A stretch of 64,000 nt of DNA, from positions 248,001-312,000 of the forward strand of contig JAEWQV010000034.1 of NCBI GenBank assembly GCA_023399055.1, in the 5' to 3' direction. The notes under the pieces were generated by a model that searched no databases, had not been told where the DNA came from, and worked only from the letters and a program-made list of their open reading frames with translations. Below are positions 55,141-64,000 of the stretch, piece after piece (the stretch's first letter is position 1; each line of letters starts with the position of its first letter). Source of the DNA: Bacillota bacterium (GTDB lineage: Bacteria > Bacillota > Clostridia > Lachnospirales > Lachnospiraceae). A program made the position numbers and the translations under genes.

Positions 55141-56655
55141 TTATTTTCTGTAACACCAGAGATGTGTTGCAGATTCAGCATTATAATCAGTACCTAATAT
55201 ATAGAATTCTTCGTTACTACCTACAGAGAAGGAGGTGTAGGTATTATTTTGATTACGTAAACCATCATAGTTAGAACCATCCACTAATTTATAAAACTCC
55301 GATTTCATGTAATCTGTCACGTAAATTCCGGAGTGTCTTAAGAAATACACTTTGCCATCTCGAATATCCGTACTATAGCTTATTCTTGTATAACCGTCTG
55401 CACTGGTGTCTGTGTCTAATTCGTAAGCACTTAATTCCTTGCATTTTGTGGTATCGATGGTATTAACCAACTCATAGGAATGCGTATCATATACAAATAC
55501 CTTTTCAAACGACCGGGAGCTAAGAATAAAGTGATTTCCATCACTCTTAATAAATGGTTCTCCTACAAATTTATCAGTTATTTTTATAGTTGCATTAACC
55601 TCATTCTTATTTAAATCAATAATTATTATTTGCGCGTATTCCCAGGACTTGCTGCTGGTTTTTTCAAAGATAAGTGCTATTGTATCCTTTCTTAGATAAT
55701 AAAAGCCGTCATATTCTAAATCGTCACTTTCATAATCACCAACACATATTTTATTTATGATCGAACCCTTAGAATTCATTTTTACAATAAACAATTTATC
55801 AATTGAAATTTGGCTATAGGGAAATAAAGGTGAGGTCCTGCCAACTTCTGCGTAGATATTGCCAGATTCGTCTTCATAGGGATTCTGAAACCAATATTCT
55901 GTATATAGAAATTCTTCTATAAGTTTATTTCCCTTAAGGTAAGATCGTCTCATTAAAGGGAGGCCTTCTATTATTGGGTCTTCCTCGGTGTACCTAATGG
56001 TATTTCCATTTCCGGTATAAATATAAAAGTCTTTTCCAAAAGATTTTGTGAGCTGCCAGTTGCCACCAGAGTTACCATCTGTATACTTATAAACAGACAA
56101 AAGGGTTTCCTTATAATCATACAAAAGAGAAGTGTCAGCAAGTGGGCTGTTCAAAGACAATTCAGAGTCTTTGTAAATTGGCATATAGGTTGGAGCTGGT
56201 ACTTTCGTAGGTTCAGTCTTATTATCGTTTTTGGGCTGAGTAGATTCCTTTTCCTCAACTGGTATTAACTTTGGGGTTGGGGTAGGTTGTTTCTTATCAT
56301 CTTTAGTAGTCGTCGTTTTGTCTTGATTGTCTTCTTTTTTACCATCACTCTTATTTCCAGTGTTTGTCGTAGTGTTGTTAGTGGTATCTTTATCACTGTT
56401 CTCCTCTGTTGTATCATTCGTAATGTCAGGTACGTTTGGCGTAACCACAGGCTTATCTGTAGGTGTTGCTGAAGGTGTATCTAGTGGGGTATCGCTTGGT
56501 TTATTATCAATATGACTTTCATCGTTACCATCCGTATCACTTATATTGCTATTATTTTCAATTACTGGTTCAACAGATTTTTTTGCACTGCTACAAGCGG
56601 TTAGAACTAGAACAAGAATTAATGCTGTAAGCAGAATCAGGAACTTTTTTATCAT
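55141..56655 (-). CDS. Lipoprotein with Thr/Pro/Asp-rich linker, function unknown
   Basis: The 504-residue protein begins with a lipoprotein signal peptide with LTAC at Cys21. The next 140 residues are low-complexity (Thr, Pro, Asp, Lys, Asn), making a surface spacer. The rest (about 165-504) is a globular beta-rich part, with repeats of a YxxxD and NxIDTT kind that may suggest a beta-propeller. No enzyme motif is found. AGGAGG precedes ATG 56655. Confidence 0.78.
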   Translation of the reverse strand: MIKKFLILLTALILVLVLTACSSAKKSVEPVIENNSNISDTDGNDESHIDNKPSDTPLDTPSATPTDKPVVTPNVPDITNDTTEENSDKDTTNNTTTNTGNKSDGKKEDNQDKTTTTKDDKKQPTPTPKLIPVEEKESTQPKNDNKTEPTKVPAPTYMPIYKDSELSLNSPLADTSLLYDYKETLLSVYKYTDGNSGGNWQLTKSFGKDFYIYTGNGNTIRYTEEDPIIEGLPLMRRSYLKGNKLIEEFLYTEYWFQNPYEDESGNIYAEVGRTSPLFPYSQISIDKLFIVKMNSKGSIINKICVGDYESDDLEYDGFYYLRKDTIALIFEKTSSKSWEYAQIIIIDLNKNEVNATIKITDKFVGEPFIKSDGNHFILSSRSFEKVFVYDTHSYELVNTIDTTKCKELSAYELDTDTSADGYTRISYSTDIRDGKVYFLRHSGIYVTDYMKSEFYKLVDGSNYDGLRNQNNTYTSFSVGSNEEFYILGTDYNAESATHLWCYRK

Positions 56656-56874
56656 TTAAAATATCCTCCTATCAAGTAATACAGACTGTATCTTAGTCAA
56701 AGATATAGGATTAATTTGTCAAAATATTGGCGAAATCTTGTCAAAATGTTAATAAATTACTATTACATAATAATTTAATTGAATTAATTACTTGAAAGAC
56801 CGTTTTACTAAAGCGTTAAGTATAAAGTGCATATTATATTAATGTCTATTGTTGTAGATTTGCTTTACTTCATT

Positions 56875-56883
56875 TGCTATAAT
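56875..56883 (+). promoter_or_regulatory. Extended -10 promoter of the TM2 gene
   Basis: TGCTATAAT (56875-56883), an extended -10 element, 50 bases before ATG 56934. The -35 box is not clear. Confidence 0.55.
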
Positions 56884-56933
56884 GTTAATTAATAATAGAA
56901 CGGTTATCAATAAACTAAAAAGGAGGTTTTTTT

Positions 56934-57368
56934 ATGAATTGTACATTACACCCAGACAGAGAAGCAGCAGGTGTCTGTACCTATTGCGGGAAGTTTTACT
57001 GCGCTGATTGCTTAGTTGATGTAAAAGGAAGAAACTATTGCCGAGAACATGTAGCTGAAGCGATGAATAATACACAGACTCAACAGCCAAATTACACCTA
57101 TAATAATGCCTATAACAATAATAATTCAAATGCTTATAATGGATATGGAGTAACGATTAGTTCAAAAAGCAGATTAGTAGCCTTATTATTATGTTTCTTC
57201 GTAGGTGTGTTAGGCATACATAGGTTTTATGTTGGTAAGATAGGAACAGGTATCTTATACTTACTAACCTTTGGATTATTTGGTATTGGTACATTAGTTG
57301 ATTTTATATTGATTGCTTGTGGCGGTTTTAGAGATGGTTTTGGGTTAGATATAAAGAATTGGGAGTAA
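56934..57368 (+). CDS. TM2-domain membrane protein with B-box-like zinc finger
   Basis: The 144-residue protein begins with a zinc-binding module (CTLHPDREAAGVCTYCGKFY, CADC, CREH; about 2-45), then an Asn/Tyr-rich linker and the TM2 domain (KSRLVALLLCFFVGVLGIHR, then FYVGKIGTG, ending GFRDGFG), two helices with a short turn. GGAGG stands before ATG 56934. TM2 proteins are common in bacteria but their job is unknown; the zinc module suggests binding to a partner. Confidence 0.85.
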   Translation: MNCTLHPDREAAGVCTYCGKFYCADCLVDVKGRNYCREHVAEAMNNTQTQQPNYTYNNAYNNNNSNAYNGYGVTISSKSRLVALLLCFFVGVLGIHRFYVGKIGTGILYLLTFGLFGIGTLVDFILIACGGFRDGFGLDIKNWE

Positions 57369-57384
57369 AAAATGCATAATAGCG

Positions 57385-57452
57385 GTGACAAGTTGTAATT
57401 ATGTTGTCACATAAATACAAAAAAGGAGCAGGTCATTATGATCCGCTCCTTT
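57385..57452 (+). terminator. Hairpins after the TM2 gene
   Basis: GTGACAA (57385-57391) pairs with TTGTCAC (57404-57410). Then AAAAGGAGC (57421-57429) pairs with GCTCCTTTT (57445-57453). The second hairpin has a T-run and can end the transcript; on the minus strand it can serve the small gene at 57465. Confidence 0.7.
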
Positions 57453-57464
57453 TGCTATAGATTA

Positions 57465-57617
57465 CTATTCTTTGTTGGCATTATTAGGTTGATAAGCAAT
57501 TAATACAATATCCTGGTTTAGCTTCTCGCTTAACGTCTTCTCGCAGCTAGATATTGTATCTAATTCTTCCTCTGATACCTTGGCATAAACATACTCTTTA
57601 GAGTCTTTCATTTCCAT
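57465..57617 (-). CDS. Small acidic protein, 50 residues
   Basis: The protein begins MEMKDSKEYVYAKVSEEELD and includes SCEKTLSEKLNQDIVLIAYQ. It is mixed acidic and hydrophobic, probably a small folded domain. AGGAG lies 7 bases before ATG 57617. It lies downstream of another small gene on the same strand, with 38 bases between. Function unknown. Confidence 0.6.
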   Translation of the reverse strand: MEMKDSKEYVYAKVSEEELDTISSCEKTLSEKLNQDIVLIAYQPNNANKE

Positions 57618-57655
57618 AGATCTTCTCCTATAAATCAATTATATTAATATAACCA

Positions 57656-57808
57656 TTAAATATCTTTTGCTTTATTAGAGGATGAGGTCTTATTTGATTC
57701 AGTCTTAGAACGATGATCTGTATGGGTAACATTCTTATTGGTAATAACATTGTCAGTCACACTACTTTTACCCTGCTTTTTTGAAGATGTGTCTTTGCTA
57801 TTGCTCAT
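57656..57808 (-). CDS. Small Ser/Lys/Asn/Thr-rich protein, 50 residues
   Basis: The frame begins MSNSKDTSSKKQGKSSVTDN and ends SSSNKAKDI; it is hydrophilic and low-complexity. AAAGGAG lies before ATG 57808 at a good distance. Composition resembles the 52-residue protein at 29373-29531. Function unknown; possibly a spore or stress-related small protein, which is inference. Confidence 0.6.
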   Translation of the reverse strand: MSNSKDTSSKKQGKSSVTDNVITNKNVTHTDHRSKTESNKTSSSNKAKDI

Positions 57809-57907
57809 ATTATTCTCCTTTCTAATGTTTTTTGTAGTATTTACAAAAAGGGGGGATAATATGCCAAAGGTTTAGTTAATAAGCAGGGGGGTAATAATAG
57901 AACATAT

Positions 57908-58741
57908 TTATGCCAACATAAAGTAAAGGATTAAAATTGCACCAATTAGAATTCGATACCAACCAAAAATCTTAAAGTCATGCTTTTTGATATAACTCAT
58001 TAAGAATTTAATTACAAAGAAAGAGGTTAAAAATGCGACTAAGCAACCAGTTGCTAAAATAACTAACTCTGGACCTGTAAAATTAAACCCGAACTTTATT
58101 ATTTTTAGAGCACTTAAGCCAAACATAACAGGAACTGCAAGGAAGAAGGTGAATTCTGCAGCTGCAACCCTGGATACACCAATAAGCAGGGCACCAATTA
58201 TAGTAGCACCCGACCGTGAGGTACCAGGTATAATGGATAACACTTGAAAGAGCCCAATCATTAAGGCAGTTTGATAGGTAATATCCGTTAACTTTCTCGT
58301 GGTTGGAGTACGTCTTTTGTTCCGACTTTCAATTACAATAAAGGCGGCACCGTAAAATATTAGTGCTGCGGCAATGACAAATGGTGTGTTTAGGTAAGAT
58401 TCAATAAAATCATCAAATAGGACAGTTACTATTGTTCCTGGAATACAGGCAACTACTACCTTAAACCAGAGTGAAAAAGTATCCTTCTTTATTACTGGTT
58501 GAGTTTTATCTTTCCACTGAAAAGGAAACATTTTATTCCAAAACAATATGACTACAGTTAATATCGCACCAAGTTGAATGACAACAAAAAACATTTCTTT
58601 AAAGTTATCACTCATGTTAAGATGGATAAACTCGTCCACCAAAAGCATATGTCCCGTACTACTAATTGGTAACCATTCTGTAATTCCTTCTACTATGCCA
58701 AGAAAGATGGCTTTCAATATTTCAAATATATTAAGTTCCAT
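57908..58741 (-). CDS. uppP: Undecaprenyl-diphosphatase
   Basis: This 277-residue integral membrane protein (UppP/BacA) recycles undecaprenyl pyrophosphate for cell-wall synthesis and gives bacitracin resistance when raised. Motif 1 EGITEWLPISSTGHMLL (about 18-34) and motif 2 PGTSRSGATI (about 167-176) are both present, with about eight helices. ATG 58741 follows GAGAGGGG. Confidence 0.95.
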   Translation of the reverse strand: MELNIFEILKAIFLGIVEGITEWLPISSTGHMLLVDEFIHLNMSDNFKEMFFVVIQLGAILTVVILFWNKMFPFQWKDKTQPVIKKDTFSLWFKVVVACIPGTIVTVLFDDFIESYLNTPFVIAAALIFYGAAFIVIESRNKRRTPTTRKLTDITYQTALMIGLFQVLSIIPGTSRSGATIIGALLIGVSRVAAAEFTFFLAVPVMFGLSALKIIKFGFNFTGPELVILATGCLVAFLTSFFVIKFLMSYIKKHDFKIFGWYRILIGAILILYFMLA

Positions 58742-58978
58742 TGCTCTTCCCCTCTCAATTATTACTATTATTGTCCACTTTTAGTGTTTAAAGTCAATTA
58801 CTTAAGAGTATAACACAAACTAATGTAATTTTATAGTTGCTTTTTATAACAAAACAATCTTATACTGGAATGTACGTTACAAATATTCTTTGGAAACCTT
58901 AAGGTAATTGATGTGCAAAATCCGTAAGTATCAGGTTACTGTCACAATGTACTATGATTAATGGGGTATAGACTTATT

Positions 58979-59806
58979 ATGAGATTAGATAAATATTTAG
59001 CTGAGGCATCAGTGGGAAGCAGAAAAGTTGTAAGAGACTATGTGAAAGAAGAACGGATAACGGTCAATGATTTGTTGATAACTGAGCCGGCTTTTGAAAT
59101 AGATGTGGATAAAGATATTGTAAAATACCTAGGAACTGAAGTTATTTATACCGGGAAATCGTATTATATGTTCCACAAACCAGCGGGTTGTGTTACGGCA
59201 AGAAAAGATGTCGTGAATAAAACAGTGCTTGATTATTTTAATCCTGAGATTGCAAAGGGTTTATTTCCTGTGGGTAGACTTGATAAGGATACAGAAGGGT
59301 TACTGCTTCTAACAAATGATGGAGATTTCAGCCACAGTCTAATGCACCCGAACAAGCATGTGGAGAAGACTTATTTTTTCAGAGCTTTGGGTCAGATTAA
59401 ATCCGAAGATATAGAGCAATTGATAAATGGAGTAATGATTGGACAAGATGTAACTAGAGTAGATACAGACGAAGATTCGGGTAACATGAATGAAACGGAT
59501 GAATTGGTCAAAGCAATTAAAATTGAAATAGTAGAAGAAGGGCAGTATCAAGACTTTAAAGGACATTTTGATACGAATAAAATGAAGAATATAAGTATAA
59601 ATCCAAAAGACCAGAAGGTTGTAGCCGGATATCTTACCATATCGGAAGGGCGGAAGCATCAGGTGAAGCGAATGCTGAAAGCAGTGGGATGTTATATAAT
59701 ATATTTAAAAAGAGTATCGATTGGTGGCTTGGTGCTGGATACCTCATTAGACGAAGGACAGTATAGGGAGCTGACGTTAGAGGAGATTAAGCTGTTATAT
59801 CATTAG
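58979..59806 (+). CDS. rRNA pseudouridine synthase, RsuA/RluB family
   Basis: The 275-residue protein has an N-terminal S4 RNA-binding domain (MRLDKYLAEASVGSRK), the catalytic motif GRLDKDTEGLLLLTNDG (about 98-114, catalytic Asp in RLD) and the C-terminal GRKHQVKRM. ATG 58979 gives the family start; an upstream ATG (58961) adds six residues. Whether it modifies 16S (RsuA) or 23S (RluB, E or F) cannot be read. Confidence 0.9.
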   Translation: MRLDKYLAEASVGSRKVVRDYVKEERITVNDLLITEPAFEIDVDKDIVKYLGTEVIYTGKSYYMFHKPAGCVTARKDVVNKTVLDYFNPEIAKGLFPVGRLDKDTEGLLLLTNDGDFSHSLMHPNKHVEKTYFFRALGQIKSEDIEQLINGVMIGQDVTRVDTDEDSGNMNETDELVKAIKIEIVEEGQYQDFKGHFDTNKMKNISINPKDQKVVAGYLTISEGRKHQVKRMLKAVGCYIIYLKRVSIGGLVLDTSLDEGQYRELTLEEIKLLYH

Positions 59807-59897
59807 GTACCAAGTCTACTCAATAAATTTGTTTATAGTTATTTTGGTAGCAGGAAGTAATCTTTAGGTTTATGTAATTATAAGGCAGGAGATAGTA

Positions 59898-60776
59898 GTG
59901 AAAAAATATAAAAAGGTTTATATAGAAATAACGAATGTATGTAATCTTCAATGCGATTTTTGTCCCACAACAAAAAGAAAATCTGCATTTATGAAGGTAG
60001 ATTTATTTAGCAAAATATTAGATCAGATTAAGGGGCATACCGAGTACATCTATTTGCATGTCAAAGGTGAGCCGCTACTTCACCCAGAACTTGATAAGAT
60101 CTTAGACATCAGCTATGAAAAAGGTTTTAAGGTTAATATAACGACAAATGGAACCCTAATTCATAAGGTTAAGGATGCACTCTTATCAAAACCGGCTCTT
60201 CGCCAAATTAACTTTTCTCTGCATAGTTTTGATGGCAACGATGGTGCGAATAATAAAGAGGAATATCTCAATAATATTTTATCATTCAGTAGAGAAGCAG
60301 TTCAAAAAGCACATATGCTAATCGCCTATCGATTTTGGAATTATGAGGAAGACAATTCCATTAACAGAGAAAAAATGATTAACAATGAGATGCTGGTTAC
60401 TATCGAGAAGGAATTTAATCTGCCTTACAACATTCAAGAACAGGTTACCCCAGGGAAGGGTATTAAAATTATGGATCGTATCTATTTAAATCAAGATCAT
60501 CAATTTCAATGGCCTGACCTGAAAGAAGAGGAAGATGACGGTGAGGGTTTTTGTTATGGACTTCGTCATCAAGTAGCCATTTTAGTGGATGGAACTGTGG
60601 TACCATGTTGCTTGGATGGGGAGGGAGTGATTGCTCTGGGTAATATCAATGTCACAACTTTTTCTGAAATAATTGAAAGTGAGAGAGCAAGTCAGATAGT
60701 GGAAGGCTTCTCAAATAGAAAAGCAGTGGAAGAGTTATGCAGAAAGTGTGGATATCGTAAGAAGTTTGGGTTATAA
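59898..60776 (+). CDS. Radical SAM protein with SPASM-like C-terminus
   Basis: The 292-residue protein has the cluster motif CNLQCDFCP (C-x3-C-x2-C, residues 14-21) binding [4Fe-4S] and S-adenosylmethionine, GEP (about 57), and a C-terminal Cys-rich part (FCYGLRHQVAILVDGTVVPC, CLDGEG, CRKCGY), like SPASM auxiliary clusters. The start is GTG at 59898, with GCAGGAG upstream. The substrate is unknown; no small peptide gene lies next to it. Confidence 0.85.
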   Translation: MKKYKKVYIEITNVCNLQCDFCPTTKRKSAFMKVDLFSKILDQIKGHTEYIYLHVKGEPLLHPELDKILDISYEKGFKVNITTNGTLIHKVKDALLSKPALRQINFSLHSFDGNDGANNKEEYLNNILSFSREAVQKAHMLIAYRFWNYEEDNSINREKMINNEMLVTIEKEFNLPYNIQEQVTPGKGIKIMDRIYLNQDHQFQWPDLKEEEDDGEGFCYGLRHQVAILVDGTVVPCCLDGEGVIALGNINVTTFSEIIESERASQIVEGFSNRKAVEELCRKCGYRKKFGL

Positions 60777-60876
60777 TGAGTCGTTATGAAATTGTATCGT
60801 AGGTTTATGTTTGATAAACAAATATTTATACCTGTAACCTATGGTTGCAGGTATGACGAAAGGCACGGTTATTACT

Positions 60877-61404
60877 ATGAACAACAACGATATTTTAATA
60901 AGATTAAGATATGCTTTGGATATAAGAGATATAGACATGCTTGAAATTTTTAAGCTGGGGGGAATAACTCTGACAAGAGAAGATTTACAGCGAATGCTTT
61001 TAAAGCCGAAGAACATTAATTATATCGAGTCAGATAATGATGAATTTATTGCAAATGATAATATGAAGCGTTGTAATAACTTCATGTTTGAGTCCTTCTT
61101 AAATGGCTTCATTATTTTTAAAAGGGGAAAGCAAGAAGCAAAGCCCGGAGAACCTGAAAAGCAAGCATTTTTAATAAAAGATAACAAGACAGTGAATAAT
61201 GTGTTCTTAAAGAAACTAAAAATAGCATTAGCACTTACCAGTGAGGACATGCTGGATATCTTTAAGACATCAGGAATTAACCTGTCAAATAGTGAGTTAA
61301 GTGCTGTGCTACGAAGAGAAGGACAACGAAATTACAAAGAATGTGGCGATCGTTATCCAAGAAACTTTTTAAAAGGATTAGCAATTAAATATCGAAAAGA
61401 ATAA
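60877..61404 (+). CDS. DUF1456 (YehS-like) protein
   Basis: The 175-residue protein consists of two copies of the DUF1456 module: MNNNDILIRLRYALDIRDID...LQRML and a second with NVFLKKLKIALALTSEDMLD...ELSAVL. The upstream ATG at 60841 is in frame but family members start with MNNND, so 60877 is used. YehS homologues are of unknown function and predicted to be soluble. Confidence 0.88.
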   Translation: MNNNDILIRLRYALDIRDIDMLEIFKLGGITLTREDLQRMLLKPKNINYIESDNDEFIANDNMKRCNNFMFESFLNGFIIFKRGKQEAKPGEPEKQAFLIKDNKTVNNVFLKKLKIALALTSEDMLDIFKTSGINLSNSELSAVLRREGQRNYKECGDRYPRNFLKGLAIKYRKE

Positions 61405-61489
61405 ACAGATAATTATGAGAATATGAAATGAAAGATCATGATAGTTTCGCAATATCTGTAAAATAAATGTAAGATAAATAAGGAGAATT

Positions 61490-63013
61490 ATGCAATTTAA
61501 AGATTTAAAGGTAATACCCGCAATACAAAAGGCATTAGCAAAAGAGAATTATGAGGTGCCAACGCCGATTCAGAAGGAAGCAATTCCAATTATATTAAGT
61601 GGCAGAGATTTACTTGGTTGTGCACAGACAGGAACAGGTAAAACAGCAGCCTTTGCGATACCAACCCTACAACTATTATGTGAGGATAAGGGAGCAGTTG
61701 GAGCTGAACGAAAAATAAGAGCACTTATCGTTACTCCGACCAGAGAGTTAGCCCTTCAAATATATGAGAGTTTTTGTACTTATGGTAAATATACAGATTT
61801 AAAATATTGTGTGATTTTTGGTGGTGTTTCTCAAAAGCCACAAGAAGAGATATTGAAGCAGGGAGTAGATATCCTTATTGCAACGCCTGGGCGATTAAAC
61901 GATTTAATTAATCAAAAACGAGTTGATCTGAAGCATATTAAAATATTTATATTAGATGAAGCGGACCGCATGCTGGATATGGGCTTTATCAATGATATTA
62001 AAAAAATTCTTGTTAAGATACCAGCGGATAAGCAAACATTACTTTTTTCAGCAACTATGCCACCTGACATTGCCAGGTTGTCCGATAGCTTACTAAGGAG
62101 ACCTGCTAAGGTAGAAATAACACCGGTTTCATCAACAGTGGATACCATCGATCAGTATCTATATTATGTAGATAAAATTAATAAGAAAGACTTGCTCCTT
62201 CATATACTAAAAGATAAAAACATAGTATCCGCCTTGGTATTTACCCGTACCAAGCATGGAGCAGATCGAATTGTTCGCCAATTATCAAAGGAGAAGGTTA
62301 CCGCACAAGCCATTCATGGTGATAAATCACAGGGGGCACGCCAAACAGCTCTCTCTAATTTTAAAAATAAAAGTTTACGCATTTTAATAGCGACGGATAT
62401 TGCTGCAAGAGGAATTGATATAGATGAATTATCCCACGTTATTAATTATGATTTACCGAATGTGCCAGAGACCTATGTACATCGTATTGGTAGGACAGGC
62501 CGTGCAGGGCTAGGTGGAGTAGCTATATCTTTCTGTGATTTTGATGAGAAAGAATATTTGGCTGATATCGAGAACTTAATTGGAAAACGTTTAAAAGAGG
62601 TAAAGGAACATCCTTATCCATTAATGAATAATTTCCCTGCTGAAAAGAATACTCAACCGAGAAAAAGCGGTAAAAAGGTCATAGTTGAACGGGATGACTT
62701 AACTGATAAAATATTAGAAAGAGCCATGTCAACAACTAATAAAGAATTTTCAAAAAAGAGAGGCTCATCTTTGAGAAAGGATGTTTCTCAAAAAAGAGAT
62801 TCCTCACAGCCAAGAAATGAAGCAAAGAAAACCGATTCAAATAATAAACCTTATAGTTCACAAAAGAATAGCAATACAAAAAAGACTTCTCGTCCTGCAA
62901 CTTCCAAACAGGCAGAGGCACCACAAAAGAAAAAGTATCGTATGACGTCAGATGGTACCTTGAAAGAGAAACGAAGTTATTCACCATTTGGTAGAAAGTC
63001 TAGAAGCAAATAA
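61490..63013 (+). CDS. DEAD-box RNA helicase (RhlE-like)
   Basis: The 507-residue ATP-dependent RNA helicase has all motifs: Q motif (PTPIQKEAIP), I AQTGTGKT, Ia PTRELA, II DEAD, III SAT, V ARGID and VI HRIGRTGR. The C-terminus (about 390-507) is a basic Lys/Ser/Arg-rich low-complexity tail that likely binds RNA. AAGGAG lies before ATG 61490. It probably helps RNA unwinding in ribosome assembly or cold stress. Confidence 0.94.
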   Translation: MQFKDLKVIPAIQKALAKENYEVPTPIQKEAIPIILSGRDLLGCAQTGTGKTAAFAIPTLQLLCEDKGAVGAERKIRALIVTPTRELALQIYESFCTYGKYTDLKYCVIFGGVSQKPQEEILKQGVDILIATPGRLNDLINQKRVDLKHIKIFILDEADRMLDMGFINDIKKILVKIPADKQTLLFSATMPPDIARLSDSLLRRPAKVEITPVSSTVDTIDQYLYYVDKINKKDLLLHILKDKNIVSALVFTRTKHGADRIVRQLSKEKVTAQAIHGDKSQGARQTALSNFKNKSLRILIATDIAARGIDIDELSHVINYDLPNVPETYVHRIGRTGRAGLGGVAISFCDFDEKEYLADIENLIGKRLKEVKEHPYPLMNNFPAEKNTQPRKSGKKVIVERDDLTDKILERAMSTTNKEFSKKRGSSLRKDVSQKRDSSQPRNEAKKTDSNNKPYSSQKNSNTKKTSRPATSKQAEAPQKKKYRMTSDGTLKEKRSYSPFGRKSRSK

Positions 63014-63073
63014 GGTACAGTCCTAGTATAAACAATGCTAAAGCATATTTGAATATAAATTTAACCCCAAAAG

Positions 63074-63124
63074 CAAGGGATATTGCTAATGAAGATTTAT
63101 ATCTTTCATTAGCAATATCCCTTG
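63074..63124. terminator. Terminator shared by helicase and cation ATPase genes
   Basis: CAAGGGATATTGCTAATGAA (63074-63093) is perfectly inverted at 63105-63124 around an 11-base loop. It lies between convergent genes (63013 and 63138). Confidence 0.85.
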
Positions 63125-63137
63125 TAATTTACACTGG

Positions 63138-64000
63138 TTATTTTTTTACATGCATCTTAATGATTTTACTAATCTGAATAATGATGGAAGGTATCAGTGC
63201 TAATAAATAAATCATTCCCAGCTGATTTCCTGTTAAGTCAGCTACGGAGAACATTCTTTGCAGAATTGGTACAAAGAGCACCAAATTTAATAATACCGTT
63301 CCAAATATAAATGCTAGTAAACTGTAATGATTTCTTTTAAAGCCAATGTGGAAGATGGACCTGGAACTTCTACAGTTGAAACCGTGGAAGAGTCTTGACA
63401 TAGTCAAAGTAGCAAAGGCCATAGTACTAGCAATTACTTCATTTCCGCTTTGAAGTCCAATTGAATAAGCTATCATGGTACATACGGCGATTAATCCACC
63501 TTGGATCAACAAGATTGATAAGAATTCCTTGGTTAAAATACCAGTCTTGGGATTTCTTGGTTTATGGGAAAGAAGATTATCTTCTGGCGGCTCCATACCG
63601 ATAGCAATGGCTGGAAGAGAGTCGGTTAACAGGTTAATAAACAGTAAATGTACTGGTAGGAACGGAACTGGAAGCGCCATAATGGAGGTATATAATACAC
63701 TCAGAATACCTGCCATGTTGCCGGATAATAGGAATTGAATTGCATTCCTAATGTTACGATATACATTTCTACCATTAGCAACAGCTTTGATAATAGTGGC
63801 AAAATTATCATCGGATAGTATCATTGCAGCAGCATCTTTGGATACTTCTGTACCGGTAATACCCATCGCTACACCGATATCAGCTTTCTTAAGTGCAGGA
63901 GCATCGTTGACACCATCACCAGTCATAGCAACAATATTACCTTTTTTCTGCCATGCAGTTACGATACGAATTTTATTCTCTGGAGAAACTCTCGCATATA
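63138..64000 (-). CDS. P-type cation-transporting ATPase, C-terminal part (partial)
   Basis: The frame continues to the window edge; the N-terminal half lies outside. The visible 287 residues have RVSPENKIRIV, the hinge motif MTGDGVNDAPALKKADIGVA, then the last membrane helices (about six). The sequence is of the P2 (calcium-transporting, PMCA/SERCA-like) type, such as YloB. Substrate Ca2+ is inferred from family. Confidence 0.9.
   Translation of the reverse strand, partial: YARVSPENKIRIVTAWQKKGNIVAMTGDGVNDAPALKKADIGVAMGITGTEVSKDAAAMILSDDNFATIIKAVANGRNVYRNIRNAIQFLLSGNMAGILSVLYTSIMALPVPFLPVHLLFINLLTDSLPAIAIGMEPPEDNLLSHKPRNPKTGILTKEFLSILLIQGGLIAVCTMIAYSIGLQSGNEVIASTMAFATLTMSRLFHGFNCRSSRSIFHIGFKRNHYSLLAFIFGTVLLNLVLFVPILQRMFSVADLTGNQLGMIYLLALIPSIIIQISKIIKMHVKK

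Overview
The window reads as a piece of an AT-rich Firmicute chromosome, most likely an anaerobic member of the Clostridia in the Lachnospiraceae (Clostridium/Lachnoclostridium phytofermentans type). The reasons are the low G+C content, strong GGAGG ribosome binding sites, the hprK-ROK kinase-murB-rapZ-whiA-Crh-like gene order, an [FeFe]-hydrogenase-like protein beside a bacteriohemerythrin, the mcsA-mcsB-clpC-radA stress cluster, and an AraC-type sensor next to a sugar ABC transporter with a glycoside hydrolase. The species name is inference from gene content; no search was run. No rRNA, tRNA, CRISPR array, insertion sequence or prophage was recognised.

Region 1 (1-13.5 kb) is core metabolism and regulation. 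It holds the end of hprK, a ROK glucokinase, murB, rapZ, whiA and an HPr paralogue with Glu at position 15 (Crh-like). A membrane-anchored polysaccharide deacetylase, an intergenic block of two hairpin-rich repeats, dnaE, pfkA and an ABC exporter follow. Region 2 (13.5-29.6 kb) is more accessory. It has an ECF sigma/anti-sigma pair, a large secreted Ig-like protein, bacteriohemerythrin convergent with the [FeFe]-hydrogenase-like protein, a VanZ-like protein with two unrecognised proteins, an ABC-2 type transporter, and a stand-alone 776-residue protein of unknown function on the minus strand.

Region 3 (29.7-37.3 kb) has purM-purN-purD, then two surface proteins: an SH3/PT-linker/glucosaminidase protein and a cohesin-like membrane-anchored protein, both with a cadherin-like beta-sandwich module. 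Region 4 (37.3-45 kb) is the protein quality-control operon. A YtrA-type GntR regulator sits where CtsR usually stands, followed by mcsA, mcsB, clpC, a small conserved protein and radA. Region 5 (45.4-54.3 kb) is a galactoside-use locus: a membrane AraC regulator, a sugar-binding lipoprotein, two permeases, and a beta-galactosidase split into overlapping large and small subunit genes. No transporter ATPase is encoded there, so a shared ATPase elsewhere is inferred.

Region 6 (54.3-64 kb) is mixed: a cysteine-cluster protein, a lipoprotein, a TM2 protein, two small proteins of 50 residues, uppP, an rRNA pseudouridine synthase, a radical SAM protein, a DUF1456 protein, a DEAD-box helicase, and the C-terminal part of a P-type cation ATPase cut by the window end. 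Neighbouring transcription units are well separated by rho-independent terminators, several of which serve convergent genes from both sides.
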